From the NCBI GenBank assembly GCA_947034885.2, contig OX344749.2, positions 19,111,501 to 19,175,500 of the forward strand: a stretch of 64,000 nucleotides of DNA. The letters are read 5' to 3'. Below, piece after piece: positions 11,271-23,558 of this stretch. Position 1 is the first letter of the stretch. The number at the start of each line of letters is the position of its first letter. Under the pieces are notes generated by a model, which saw only the letters and a list, made by a program, of their open reading frames with translations, searched no databases and was not told the DNA's origin. Origin of the DNA: Thuidium tamariscinum. Taxonomy: Eukaryota; Streptophyta; Bryopsida; Hypnales; Thuidiaceae. A program made the translations under genes and the position numbers.

Positions 11271-13767
11271 ATGGACCGATTGAAGGAAATGAAGCTGGAC
11301 GAAGCTGGACTGCGTCCTGACTTAGGAAGTAGAATCGGAAACATAGCAAGGAATGTCAGATCCAAAGGAATAGGTTCTTATAGCAGATGGGAATCGAAGC
11401 TTGAGAAACCAGCATCCTATCAACGCCATGATAAATTCGCTGACGAAATCGAACCGCAAGAGCCTCGGGGAGCGCAACTGAATCTGAATTCGGCCCTCAT
11501 GGGTGTGCACATCATGGCCGACGACAGGGACCTTTTTTTCAGTCGACAATCCTCAATGTCATCGATGCTCTCTAGTAGTGCTGTGCCTTTCAAATGGGAA
11601 TCAGAGCCCGGAAAACCCATTTCACAGCCCAAGGCAACGAATGACTCGCCATGGTCGCCGTTGACGTTCCCACCATTCAGCAGAGGGAATAGCGGACTTT
11701 TATACTCGCAGCCATTGAGTAGGGATGTTTCGCAAGCGAATGTAGGAAGTACAAGAATTCCCAGTGGCTTGCTCTACCCTTGTTCGAATCCGGGAAGTAG
11801 CTGCCAGCTGAATGCCGCGCATTTCACCTTCGATAACCAGCAGCTCGCCAAGGATCTGGCAGGCGACAGTGGGAGCGAGAATATAGAGAGGATATTTAAG
11901 AGGCTAGTGGGGCAGTCGAGGTTGCAGCAATGTAGTAACCGGGGCGCACACTTAAATGCCAATTTGGACACTCGAAGGGATTTTATCACCGGTGGCGATG
12001 AATTAAGCGACTCCCCTGTGAGTACCCTCGACTGTCCGCAATCACCGACGTCGTCAGAGCGCTCCTTCCGGGGCAAATCGATTCGGCAGTCGCTGCGGAG
12101 TAGAAGTGAGGATGCAAACTTGATGGCTGCTGCGAAATCCGGTCCCATTGACCCCACTACCCCCCGTCCCAGAAGCGAGTTAGCTCAGTATCTGATGTCC
12201 ATTTCAGCTCTGACGGAGGACGCCATGGATGACGATGATCTTGAAGGCCCAAGCGAAGTCGCGTGGCTGGAACCTGACGAAGGTCCACAGGATCCCGATC
12301 TTGGCGATGGGTACACTTCAAGCCATGGAAAGAAAAAACCCTCTCACGAGCGCTGGTCGTCGAACAGCAGCTCCTGGAACCTCTCTCTCGTACCGAAACC
12401 GCTCAGATCAGTGTCAACAATTGTCAGTAGAAGACATGCCACTGTCCCGGGTCGTTCTGTTAGGAAAAGCACCCGTCAGAGAAAAGTGGACTCCGTCATG
12501 CCGACCTCGTTAACAGCGAGCTATGATGGAGGAACTATGCGTTCGAGAGCTGTCAAGAAGAGTACGCGATCCGAGTTAAATTCGGGGCGAAGCTGGTGGG
12601 CGGATCTTGGATCGGGGAGGAAGAGCTCTGTGTGGGCCTGTTCAGGTCGCTTACAAATGGAGGTGGCGGCCGAGCCAGACCTACATGAACCTGATATGGA
12701 ACAAGCGAACGATGAAATGAGCAGACACCACCAGGTACATGTTTGGTTCACAGTTCATCGTTTATTTCCTTACTCTGTTTGGAATCTATAGTTCGTTTAC
12801 ACATTTACTGCATTTTGGATTTGATGTTCGATGTTTAGACTCGTATTATTTCCATCAAACTGACTGTAGATTCTGTTGCACACTTGCGAAGGATGCTCGG
12901 GCGAAAGTTGATGAGGAAGACTTCCCATTTGAAACCCCTGTAGCCTCCTCATTCCTCTTTCAAGAAGCCGCCAAGTCCCCGAGCAGTGCTGCTGCACGAG
13001 AGCTTTGTGAGAGTAGAGCTCCCCTGCACAAAGCCGTCATTTCTGCCGTTGATTCTGAGAACGATGACCTATTTAGTGACGTCTATCATGACCCTGAGGA
13101 CGGTTCGATTTCGGACTGCGAAGGTTCCCCCACCTCATTAGGATTAAGAGAAGGTTCGGAGTTTGTCTCGAACCGAAGTTTCAAAGAGTTCAGAGATTTG
13201 AGCGATTGCATTGGTTTCTCTGGCAGTCTCCTGAGTGACATGTCTGCGAGAGTTCTCAGTGGGTACTTGGATTTTGGAATATCTGGAAGGTTTAGTGTGG
13301 ACTTGCAGCGGGGGCAAAAGTTGGACAAGGCGCAGCATACGCACACACCTGATGTGAGGCTGAGGGTACTGAAGTCCGAGAAATCGTCGAAACGCTCCAT
13401 CTTGTCCCCTTGCTTGGTACGTTCCGATTTGTCACTGCACAGTTCACATGATTTTGTTGGGATTAAATCAGTGCTGTTATCGTTGTCGTTGGAGATTTCA
13501 ACGTCCTTAATAGTTCAGCACAGTGCCAGTAATATGTCCTCTTGATCTTTAGCGGGTACTTTATTAGAAAATGTCTAACTTGGTTGATGTACTCTGTTGT
13601 GTCAGCCTTTCCTGCACCGATCGCACCACAAGAATGTGCCTAGAATTCAACAAGCACCAGCAGCGGATGCACCTAGTCGAAGATTGCAACCCGTTAACAG
13701 CTTCACTGCCCGGCTGGGTCCCGTCGCTGAGAATTCCACCCTTGCCGCCTATTTCCAGCTCCCCTGA
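11271..13767 (+). CDS. DUF688-like plant protein with PFKWESEPGKP motif, three exons
   Basis: Proposed exons are 11271-12734, 12892-13416 and 13606-13767. All junctions are GT-AG and phase 0, giving about 716 residues. The protein is hydrophilic and Ser-rich, without membrane segments. It carries two related tryptophan motifs: SRWESKLEKP near residue 40 and VPFKWESEPGKP near residue 109. The second resembles the PF.WE..PG.P signature I associate with plant DUF688 proteins, whose function is unknown. An acidic stretch (AMDDDDLEGP) lies in the middle, and exon 2 has another (DSENDDLFSD). The ATG at 11271 opens the long frame. Continuing without splicing gives early stops after each exon, which supports the introns. 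The family call rests on one short motif. The last exon is the least certain, because another frame stays open to about 13797. Confidence 0.6.
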
Positions 13768-16185
13768 GTGCGGCCTGAAGAACCTTCTCAAGAGGTAACG
13801 CATTTTTTTTCTCCTCGTTCTATTGCCCCTCACTTGCACTCTTTGACCAACTTTCAAAGTGGGTTAATGGATCTGGTGTTAAGAGTAGTAAGCTGTAATA
13901 AATCTATCTAAACCGGATAAACCTGCCATTCACCCGTTCCGCAACCGTCCCCTTCTTTGAAAACTTCCCTTTTAGGATAGTTACACGATCATGTGATGAT
14001 CCTCGACGTGGATCATTCTATATTAATTTTGGTTCTTTGGATTCCAAAATTCTTAATATAGAATACATGGTGCCTTTCTACGTTTTTATCATGGCATCAT
14101 ACGCAGGGGTGAAGAATCCATGGCCCTTCCTCCTGAGAAGTTGAGAGTATTATTACTCTTTAAGGCTGTTATAAGCTTAAAAATGTAGGAGGAAGTTTGG
14201 GACTGGACTCTACGAACTCGGTTGGTGGATCTGGCTATTTTCAGTAAACGCCGTTGACGAGCTGTGTGATCATCTATGTTTATATAGAAACAGCCTGGAG
14301 TGACATCTGTACTAAGTTTTCTCCCTCGAAATTTGTAGATCACTGTTCACGTAATAATAGACTCGGTTGATACGTTAGCGAATAGTTTCGTAATGCTGAA
14401 GATGCAGCATGTGCGTATCGTCGCCCTTCCCCTTGCTGCCCTACTTCCTGTAAACTTAAAAACAAATCAGCACGTGACTAGTGAAGTTTGAGCATGAATA
14501 GAGTAACTGTAAATACTGAAATCTCACACGTAATTGTGGACTATTCTGACATTCAGCAATGAGCAATGCAGGTGACGATCACGTCATATGTCAAAATCTG
14601 CATCATTCTGTTTCCGGATTGCTTTTTTCTAAACTTCTTCTGTCATATTTGTGCAGGTCAAAATTTGAGCTGAGGTGAGAAACAAAAGATCACGTTTGAT
14701 ACGACTGGCTTGTCCTTGGCCAGTTGCATTTGTACCAGTAAACTGACGCGTTGTACATTGAATTAGTGTTGTCACTGAACCTTGTTAGCACAGGAGCTCT
14801 GAGTATGGTAGTTTGGCACCGCTTCTACTCCGATATTCCGGAGTATTTGGTGCCCACCACAATCACTCATTCACACATAATTTTACTCAATGTAGTCGCA
14901 GAATCGCGGGTAAAATCCGATTGTCTTTGGAATTGGATTGGAGCCTCTGCAAGTGATGAGATTGTTTTCTTATTCCTGTTTCATATACTGCAGTCAGTAT
15001 TCATATTCTTAGTTCTTCCATAACATGGGAGGCACCTCTGTCTCATTATGTACATCCAGGATTGGTTGAGCATGCCAGAATTCACGAGTGTCCAACCTTA
15101 CGGTCACCTTATCATAGTGCAGTCTTGATTTTCTCAAGTGATCATGTAACATAGTACTCACCTGCAAGATTCATGTCCATTTCTGAGAGCAGTCAGAACA
15201 CTATATCCAAAGAGAATCAGTGAGTTGGTTCGTCTCGTACCCATTTGCTTACATGCATCTGGTGAAGTACCAATACTTGAATGAATCATGGTGACTAGAT
15301 ACTTCAGCCTCGGAATCCACTATAGACTGCTCACATGAACTCCAACTTCCACTTTGGCTTCGCGTCCATTAATACACCCCTTCGAAGTTCGAAAAGATCT
15401 CAACTGAGGAAATTCCCTCTGAATCACTGAATCTCCAGCGGATTAGCTCAGTCATGAAAGTACTGGTTGCAGGCAAGAATCAAACTAGAGATCGCGCAAT
15501 ATAGAGCAAAGATTTCATAGTACAACTCGCAGCCTCACCGTCCTCCACTCCTACTCACCTACTCGTGCAAGTACAGACCTGCCGTGGAGAAGTACACAAT
15601 TGATACGATTCCTCAGTGCTCCAATATAAGACCTCACAGAAATGGGAAAACCTGAGGCTTCCAATTCTTCCTGTCTACACTCATAGGTAGTGAATTCATC
15701 TCTTTCTGTAGGTTCATTGAGATTGATAGCCATATTACATTTAGCTGATCGAACTAGACATGCTTCTGGACCTGTAGAAATTGTTACGACGTACAGTTTC
15801 CAACTCCGGAAGTAATCCCGCATGAACTATTCTGCATTACATTTCTACCATTTCTGGACGCAAGCAGCTTATATAAGCACAAGTCTTTCTCAAGTAAAGT
15901 GAGCAGCCAAATTTGATGGAATAATCTTGATCCAAGTACTAGTCGAAACTTAGAGTTATGCGTAACGTGGTAAGACGCGTACCTGAACCGGTTCAAGAGC
16001 CTCTTAGTTCGACTGAGGACATTCTGTCATGCTGCAAGAGTACTTTTTCCTTTCTTAAGCCAGTAAGCTAAAGTTGCCATCAATTGCTTGCCTTGACCGC
16101 AATAGGCTTTCAAGGCTATGACGCTGTGATCCACACATATATGAAAACAACCTCCTGCGCATCATTCATTGTCGACAGCACATAA
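13768..16185. other. Intergenic, nothing recognised
   Basis: This includes the likely 3' untranslated region of the preceding gene. GC content is moderate, but the reading frames are short and featureless on both strands. A tRNA-like word near 15437 does not fold as a tRNA. No repeat pair was matched. Confidence 0.45.
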
Positions 16186-16198
16186 GAATTTAAGGATC

Positions 16199-16572
16199 AT
16201 GAAGATGCAGAGGATCTGGCCGTTTATGGCTATAATGACGCTCTCCATGATCATGTGGAGCGGAAGCTGGGGGGCGGAAGGAGTGATCATGGCCATTTCA
16301 CAGTGACCGTCAGTAGTCCATGCTTGCAATACAAGGTGGTGTACAAAAAGGAGCCCGTAGGGCACAATGAAGAGTTCGTCAATGTGCGGGGATGCCACAA
16401 CAATTTTGCTGTGTTCACCATCACCGAAACGCGTCAATCCACGACAGTCGACATCGAAGACGGTTCTTATGTTGTAGTTGAAGACAGCCCCGGCGGCGGA
16501 ATGGCTACAATCACCGAAAACCTAATCGATAGTGGCTCACACTCTGTCTTAAGCACGTTGTTTTCGCTCTAG
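16199..16572 (+). pseudogene. Small secreted-protein gene, apparently frameshifted
   Basis: From the ATG at 16199 one frame encodes a typical signal peptide: a short basic start (MKMQR), a hydrophobic core of about 14 residues, then SGSWGAEG. It stops after 35 codons. The next frame stays open from 16186 to the stop at 16570-16572. It encodes a compact, Val/Thr-rich, probably beta-rich domain with two cysteines (SSPCLQYK and VRGCHNN), ending FSL. The two halves fit one secreted protein of about 120 residues with a one-base offset near 16280. Any intron bridging them would be about 20 bp, too short. A disabling indel, an assembly error or two unrelated frames are all possible. No family was recognised. 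Confidence 0.4.
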
Positions 16573-16577
16573 TTGAA

Positions 16578-17335
16578 CACCTAAACAATTCATTCCATGT
16601 AACGTTTGCCTTGATGCAAATCAATGGAACAATAGCAGCAGCAGCTGTTTCGAATCAAATTTCGTCCTCGTGTGCCTGACGCCGATCGTCTCTTGATGCG
16701 TCGTATGACTAATGAATGAAACTCCCTTAAGTATTTTTAAAGCGCATATCACTCTGAAGAACTACCTAAACAAATTTCAAGTAACGCTTGCCTTCGTGCA
16801 AATCGAAATGTAACAATTGAATAAGGGACCAGAAGCAGCCGTTTTACCTCAAATTACGTCCACCTGTGCTTGACGCCGATCGACTCTTGTAAGATGCAGA
16901 GTGAATGAAACTCCCAGTAGTATTTTTGAAGCTCACATCACTCCGAAGAACCTAAACAAAATCCTAAACAAAATCCGTGTTTACAACGTTTGCCTTGATC
17001 CAAATCAATGTAGCAATTTAATACCAGCAGCAGTAGTTTCAAATCAAATTGCATCCTCGTATGCTTGATGCCGATCGTCTCTTGCTGCGTCGAATGTCTT
17101 GTAATGAATTCAAACTCCCGGTGGATTTCTGAAATCTCTTGCTCATCACTCGATCCGAAGAAACACTGCGCGGTTGCAAACCAAATTGAACAAATTTCAT
17201 GTAACGTTTGCCTCGATGCAATGTAATGTAACAATACCAGCAGAATACCAGCAGCAGAGAGCTTCACCTCAAAATTGCCCCGTTCTCGTGCGCTTGATGC
17301 CGCCATTGCCTCTTATGACTTGTCATGAATGAAGC
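16578..17335. repeat. Four tandem repeats of ~180-220 bp
   Basis: The word AACGTTTGCC or a one-base variant recurs at 16601, 16783, 16985 and 17203. Each unit continues with a GATGCAAATC-like word, AGCAGCAG, a GACGCCGATCGTCTCTTG-like word and AATGAATGAAACTCCC. Spacing is 182, 202 and 218 bp. The array begins a few bases after the stop of the small secreted-protein frame. Copies diverge by roughly a fifth and carry no shared open frame. Confidence 0.8.
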
Positions 17336-17536
17336 TCTAAGGCGGGTCCAGAACCGGGTTTAGAAAACCGCACAACCAATACGATTGCTCCAATGGCGCC
17401 ACGCTCCCAACTAACTTAATGCAATTGCTCAATTTTTAGAGTTTTTTGGTTTTCAATCCTAGTCTAAATCTAGCCTAAGTTGTATTCTTGATGCTCTGAC
17501 ATGACTCTAGAGGATTTATTAATCGGCATCCATTTA

Positions 17537-17808
17537 AGGTGGGTACACCTAAAATGGCCACTTATTCTTACTGTGCCTAGTTCCTGTCATTATGATGTTC
17601 AGATTTTTATATAGTCTTGTTGGCAAGTGAAAACATGTTCCAACGCACCAAGAACATAGGATTTGGATACCGTATGCAAAAGTTATTAACGGTCAAAGTT
17701 TGTTTCTGAAATGGCCATCTACAGTCTAGGTACATGACTGATTTCGGAAATGTATGCACATTGTAGACGGCGCTTTAAGGTCAAATGCCATTTTGGGTGT
17801 ACCTACTT
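17537..17808. mobile_element. 272-bp MITE, family B copy 1
   Basis: The ends are AGGTGGGTACACC and the imperfect complement GGTGTACCTACTT, each flanked by TA. The length equals that of the copies at 26523 and 38489. The interior shares TTATATAGTCTTGTTGGCAAGTG and ATGCAAAAGTTATTAA words (some substitutions). This is the most diverged of the three. TA flanks suggest a Tc1/mariner-type (Stowaway-like) element; this is inference. Confidence 0.8.
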
Positions 17809-17819
17809 TATTTTCACCC

Positions 17820-20270
17820 TTGGAATGGTGAAACTTCATAGTAAATGCTATATCAATTGGATGAAACACATCTTAATTTTTTTAGTAAACCTTGAAGCAC
17901 TTCAACTTCCGATTTCTACACTATGAACAAATTGAAAATCACTTTTTTTTTTTCAATATTGCTTGGATGAAAGTCATCTTAATTCATAGAGATACATTAT
18001 CAAATTGTTGTCCTATCTAAGGTTTGGATTTGGTATTATTAGAGTAGATTATTTTTCTAAAACTAAAATTAAAAATATAGAAGTATGTTATGTTAGGTGA
18101 TTGAGAAAGCCAAAATTGCATTGTCTTTAGTTTAAAACTAGATTTGTAAAAATGAGGTTATAGATTTCAAAATTTCAAAATCACTATATAAAAAAAAACT
18201 CATTTCAAATCCATTCCAACAAATTTTACTCAAAAAAATGACAATGTTTGCTTGTAATTGAATTTAGAAGGAATTTTAAAATTTTCCTTTCAAAATTTAT
18301 AAAATAATATTGGTGATAGCATTGGTAAACTAATTTTATAGATGGAATCTTCAACTTAAACTCTACAACTTTTGTTTGTATATGAGTTCCAAAATATTCT
18401 TCCAAATAGTATTTTATGATGATTTTTTTCAAATTATAGATTATGGAAAAGACTTTGGATGCTTAGAGATAATTGATTCAACATCTTCTAATTGACCTAT
18501 TATTTTCAAATAATATCTATAAATAGTCACAAAATCATTCTCATAGGATATTTTTTGCTATAAATTTGATTAAATTTTCATAATAAAAATAATGAAGCTT
18601 GTAGAAGCTCATATCAATTATTGATTTTCAAATAGACTTCAATTCTTTTTTCTATTAATTACTCTTTAATTTTTTAAGAAACAAGTCCTATAGATGTAAA
18701 TTCAACTATTTTCAATCCATGAAATCAATCTCTCTTTACTTTTATTTAACCATTGATTTCATTTTTTGATTAATTGTAATTGCATCCTAAAAAATGTAGA
18801 TAAATATTGTTTTTTTGTGTAGCTACAATACATTTATATTAAGGATGAATACCTTGCCAATGGAAAGGAACAAAATAAACCATCTACAATCAAGGAATTA
18901 TTATAACTCAACTATTGCCTATTTGTTTATCCCCCTTCAATGTCAATCTTGAATATAAGTAGCCTTATTTTATTTCCTTGGTGTAAATAGAGCCTAAATT
19001 TCTCTTCATACTTTGGTCTAAGAAAAAAAATGAAAATTTTTATATTCTCTAATCAATTGATCACACTAAGATGTTTCAATATTTTTTTAATTATTGATTG
19101 ATCATTTTTTTTATTGTCTTGATTTAGCCCTAATTATATCCCTTCAAATGATGTATTACAAATGCCCATTGGCTTTTGTTTTGTATTCACAACAAAAATA
19201 TAAAATGTCAAATTATAAATTCTAATTGCATAGGCTTTACAAAATTTTTAAATATAACCTATATAAATATATATATTATTCTTAAGATTGAGGATTCATT
19301 CATAGAAAGGTAGGAAATATGGTTGCTAGTACATGAGCATAGAAAGTGTGAGCCTATGAGCCTAGAATTCTATACACCTATAGTATAGATGTCTATATTA
19401 TAGACATCTCAATGTTTATAGTGTATTTATGTTCTAAACATCTATATTATAGGTGTTTATGTTGTAAACACCTTCAATGAGTGTAGGATATTTACTTATA
19501 CTTAGGTTCACATTTCCATGCTCACATACTAGTGTTGTTGAGGTAGGAAATGATTGACCTCAAGAAGCAAACAAGGAACAAAAAAAGCCCCCATTCTCCT
19601 ATCCTCTCTATGGGGCTTAATTCCTCTAGCATTTCTTTTTAACATATATTTATTTATTTGAAAATTATTATTATTATTCCATAGATGCAAATTTTAACCT
19701 TCAAAGACGTGATGATTTAACAAACCTTCTATATCATGTGCCATATTGGATTAAAGTGAAGATTCTCTCCCTTAGTGCAAACAATTGAATTTAAAATCAT
19801 ACCTTTCTATGTTTTACATGTCCTTTAGGTAACTAACCCATTTTTTTTATCACCCTCTCATTTTCAATTTATATATTGTTTTCTTTTCATGAAGTTGCAA
19901 TGCAATACTTGGAGCAATTATAGTGTATTATAATTGGTTGCAAGGTTCTTAATATTACAACTAGCACATAGGTTAATTTTGTAATTAACCTATGGTCACT
20001 ACACTACACATGCTAGATTTTGGAGGGATAAACTAACAAAGGTTAGAATTTTGATAGTCTAGCAAAATTTTGCCAAAAAGAAAGCCCTAACGGTCACAAA
20101 GACAATGGTCAATATTACCATTAGAGGTAGAAGAGAGCCTTCCACTAAAAAAACTCATAATAATGACATTTTGTACAATAAAATCATAGAAAAAATATAT
20201 GCATCCTTTCCAAACTCTATTTATGTACTAGGAAAAAATTCATAAATCCTATGCTCCAATTATGCGAAAT
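17820..20270. other. Very AT-rich spacer
   Basis: There are long A/T runs and no convincing coding sequence. It contains one MITE-like foldback (19324-19534). Otherwise I see nothing that I can name. Confidence 0.5.
19324..19534. mobile_element. MITE-like foldback with internal palindrome
   Basis: The ends GCTAGTACATGAGCAT and ATGCTCACATACTAGT are inverted copies about 30 bp long. Inside, 19387-19409 is a nearly perfect 23-bp palindrome (AGATGTCTATA / TATAGACATCT), and TAGGTGTTTA/TAAACACCT words add further stems. It has no coding content and lies about 950 bp upstream of the ubiquitin-L40 start codon. Confidence 0.55.
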
Positions 20271-20296
20271 TGCTTAAGTTGTTGGAAATGGGTTGA

Positions 20297-21366
<1,070 letters not shown>

Positions 21367-23558
21367 ACGGTTGAGCTTGAGCAGGCGTGCACCTGTCAAG
21401 GTTATGTTTCATGGGGGTGTGAGATAGCATCCAAGCCTTATGTACCTTTCTCAGGTTAGGTTAACATGACGTGTAGTTTGTACCTTGGATTACAATTCAG
21501 GCTTTGCCCAATTACATAAACTTGCCGCTGCTTCACGCACTATTCCTTGTGTCTTGCACAGCCTCTAGGGTCTGGATACATTTTTTGTTTCCTGTGTACA
21601 CGGATTAGTTCTTTGGATGTTTCACGGTCTCTATTTTGTCCGTCAATGATAGTCGCCTTCGGTTTTGGAGCACATGTGGAATACTTTTGGTTTCATTATA
21701 AACATGCTTACTGCGCGAATGGATGAAGCCGTCGCGATGAAGAAGTATCTGGCCTTACGTTAGATAGGCACTGTTTTGTGTAGAATCTATTCCTCATGTA
21801 ACATGATTCACCTTCGGTTGGCGTTCTACGATGACTTCCTTGTAGTGGCGAAGGTATAAGTACAAATGAAACCGCAGGTATTAATGGCAGCTAGAGCCTT
21901 GGAAGTGCTACATATGCGTTGGCTATTACCTCACCAATCCTTACGTAAGACTTTCTTCAAGTGTTTCCTGCCTTCTCGATCTTCGACATTTCCCCCCCTG
22001 TTTCCCACTTTGATAAACAGCGCATAGTCTCATATAATGAAGAAATGAACGAAGAACTCATCTATAATCTAACAGGCCAAACTTATCTTGGAAATGATAT
22101 TTCATTGTGTGACCATGTAGTTGACCTTTAATTAATTGGTGATAGATTCTGTGCGGTTGGCTTAGATCATTTTGAATGCTTGAGTGTTCTGTCGCTACAA
22201 AACACACGATTCCTTGTCTTCTGTACCAACCAGTCGAAAAATTTGGACACAGTAGCTTTTAGGGTTGAAAAGACAGTTCACCATCAAGAGGAAGTAAATT
22301 GCGAATCGTGAAGGAGCAAGCAACGGAAAACATGAGAGTTTAGATACGACGCTTGTACTAATGATCCTCATGTGACTTTTCGTTTACCACTCAAAACTCG
22401 AGCGCTTCGGTTCCGATGATTCCGCATGGCCATGGCTAAGCTTCTGCCGGCCACAGCTGCTTTGTTGGCAAGGCTAAGATGGTGGACATGTTTGGTAGGT
22501 CACCTTCAAACGTATGTTCTTCATTTCATTTACAGTTTTGCTGGATATAAAACCATCTACCATTTCATTGGTGTCTTGAGCATTGTTGCTTGTGATTAGG
22601 AAGTTAACACTTTGCATGCAGCGAGGAAAAAATTAGAAAAAGTGTTGAGACTATTCTGACAGATGCCTGGAAGAAAAGACTTGGGATGAGCACATGAGAG
22701 AGGGACTGACCTGAGCCATTCGCAGGTACTCCAAATTGACTGCAAGAAATTTAGGTGATCACTTATTTATCAAAATTTTTAGAAGAGAATTGTGACGCAG
22801 GACATGGATGACTTTTGTTGAAGTGTTTCAATCTCAGGAACAGTCTCTCTGAGTCCATGAGTTTCATTACACAATGAATTGATCCAAGAGTTCGGAGTGA
22901 TGCTTGCTCTGAGATACATTCCTTTTAGGCGCACCTCATAGACTCCAGAGAGACTTTTCCAACGATTAGAGTCATACTTCGCGAGGGGAATGTCTGACAA
23001 AATGAGAGATTCAAAAATTTCTTTTCCTTGAAGTGCTGTTTGATCTCGTGGATTCAGAAACTCCTACTGTTTTTTAATTCCTAAGCTCATCGAAAATTTC
23101 GTTTTGTTGACGTGAATTTTGTTGCAATTTGAAACTTGTGACATTGCACAAATAAAGCTCCAGTAAACCAGGAATGGTATTGATTTTCGTTTTTAAAAAT
23201 CGTTTTAATTTTTAACAGCAATCAATATTGAATAAATAGATGAACACACGGTTTGGAGGATTCCACTCACCACATCGTTGCGCGTGGAAAGTTTTATTTG
23301 GTATTTGTTTTGAAGTTGACGGTTGTGCTTGTATTACTTTTTTTGAGCAACGTCGCCGACCTTTGATGCATGCAACACTAAAATTATTGAGCTCCATGAG
23401 AGGAGATTCTTGAGCCAAAGAGATTATGTTCACAAGTAAGCATCAGCAGTACAGTATTAAAAGCTCTACTTGGTTTGGAAAAGAAATGCACCAAGGGAGA
23501 ACATAGACTTGCGCAACTGAGCCCGTGAAGTCTCCGTCCACCCTCACAAAATTCAGTC
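21367..23558. other. 3' region of UBL40 and intergenic DNA
   Basis: The first few hundred bases are probably the ubiquitin-L40 3' untranslated region. Beyond about 22 kb there are only short featureless frames, including a 73-codon minus-strand frame at 22779-23000. No gene, RNA or repeat was recognised. Confidence 0.45.

Noticed and set aside
12739-13545. A separate 268-codon gene downstream of the long DUF688-like exon
   Set aside because: Its first ~50 codons are AT-rich intron sequence. Splicing 12734 to 12892 and 13416 to 13606 in phase 0 joins it to the preceding exon, so it is exon 2 of that gene.
15430-15500. tRNA-like word GCGGATTAGCTCAGT
   Set aside because: Only the D-arm-like word is present. 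No anticodon stem, T-arm or matching acceptor stem follows.
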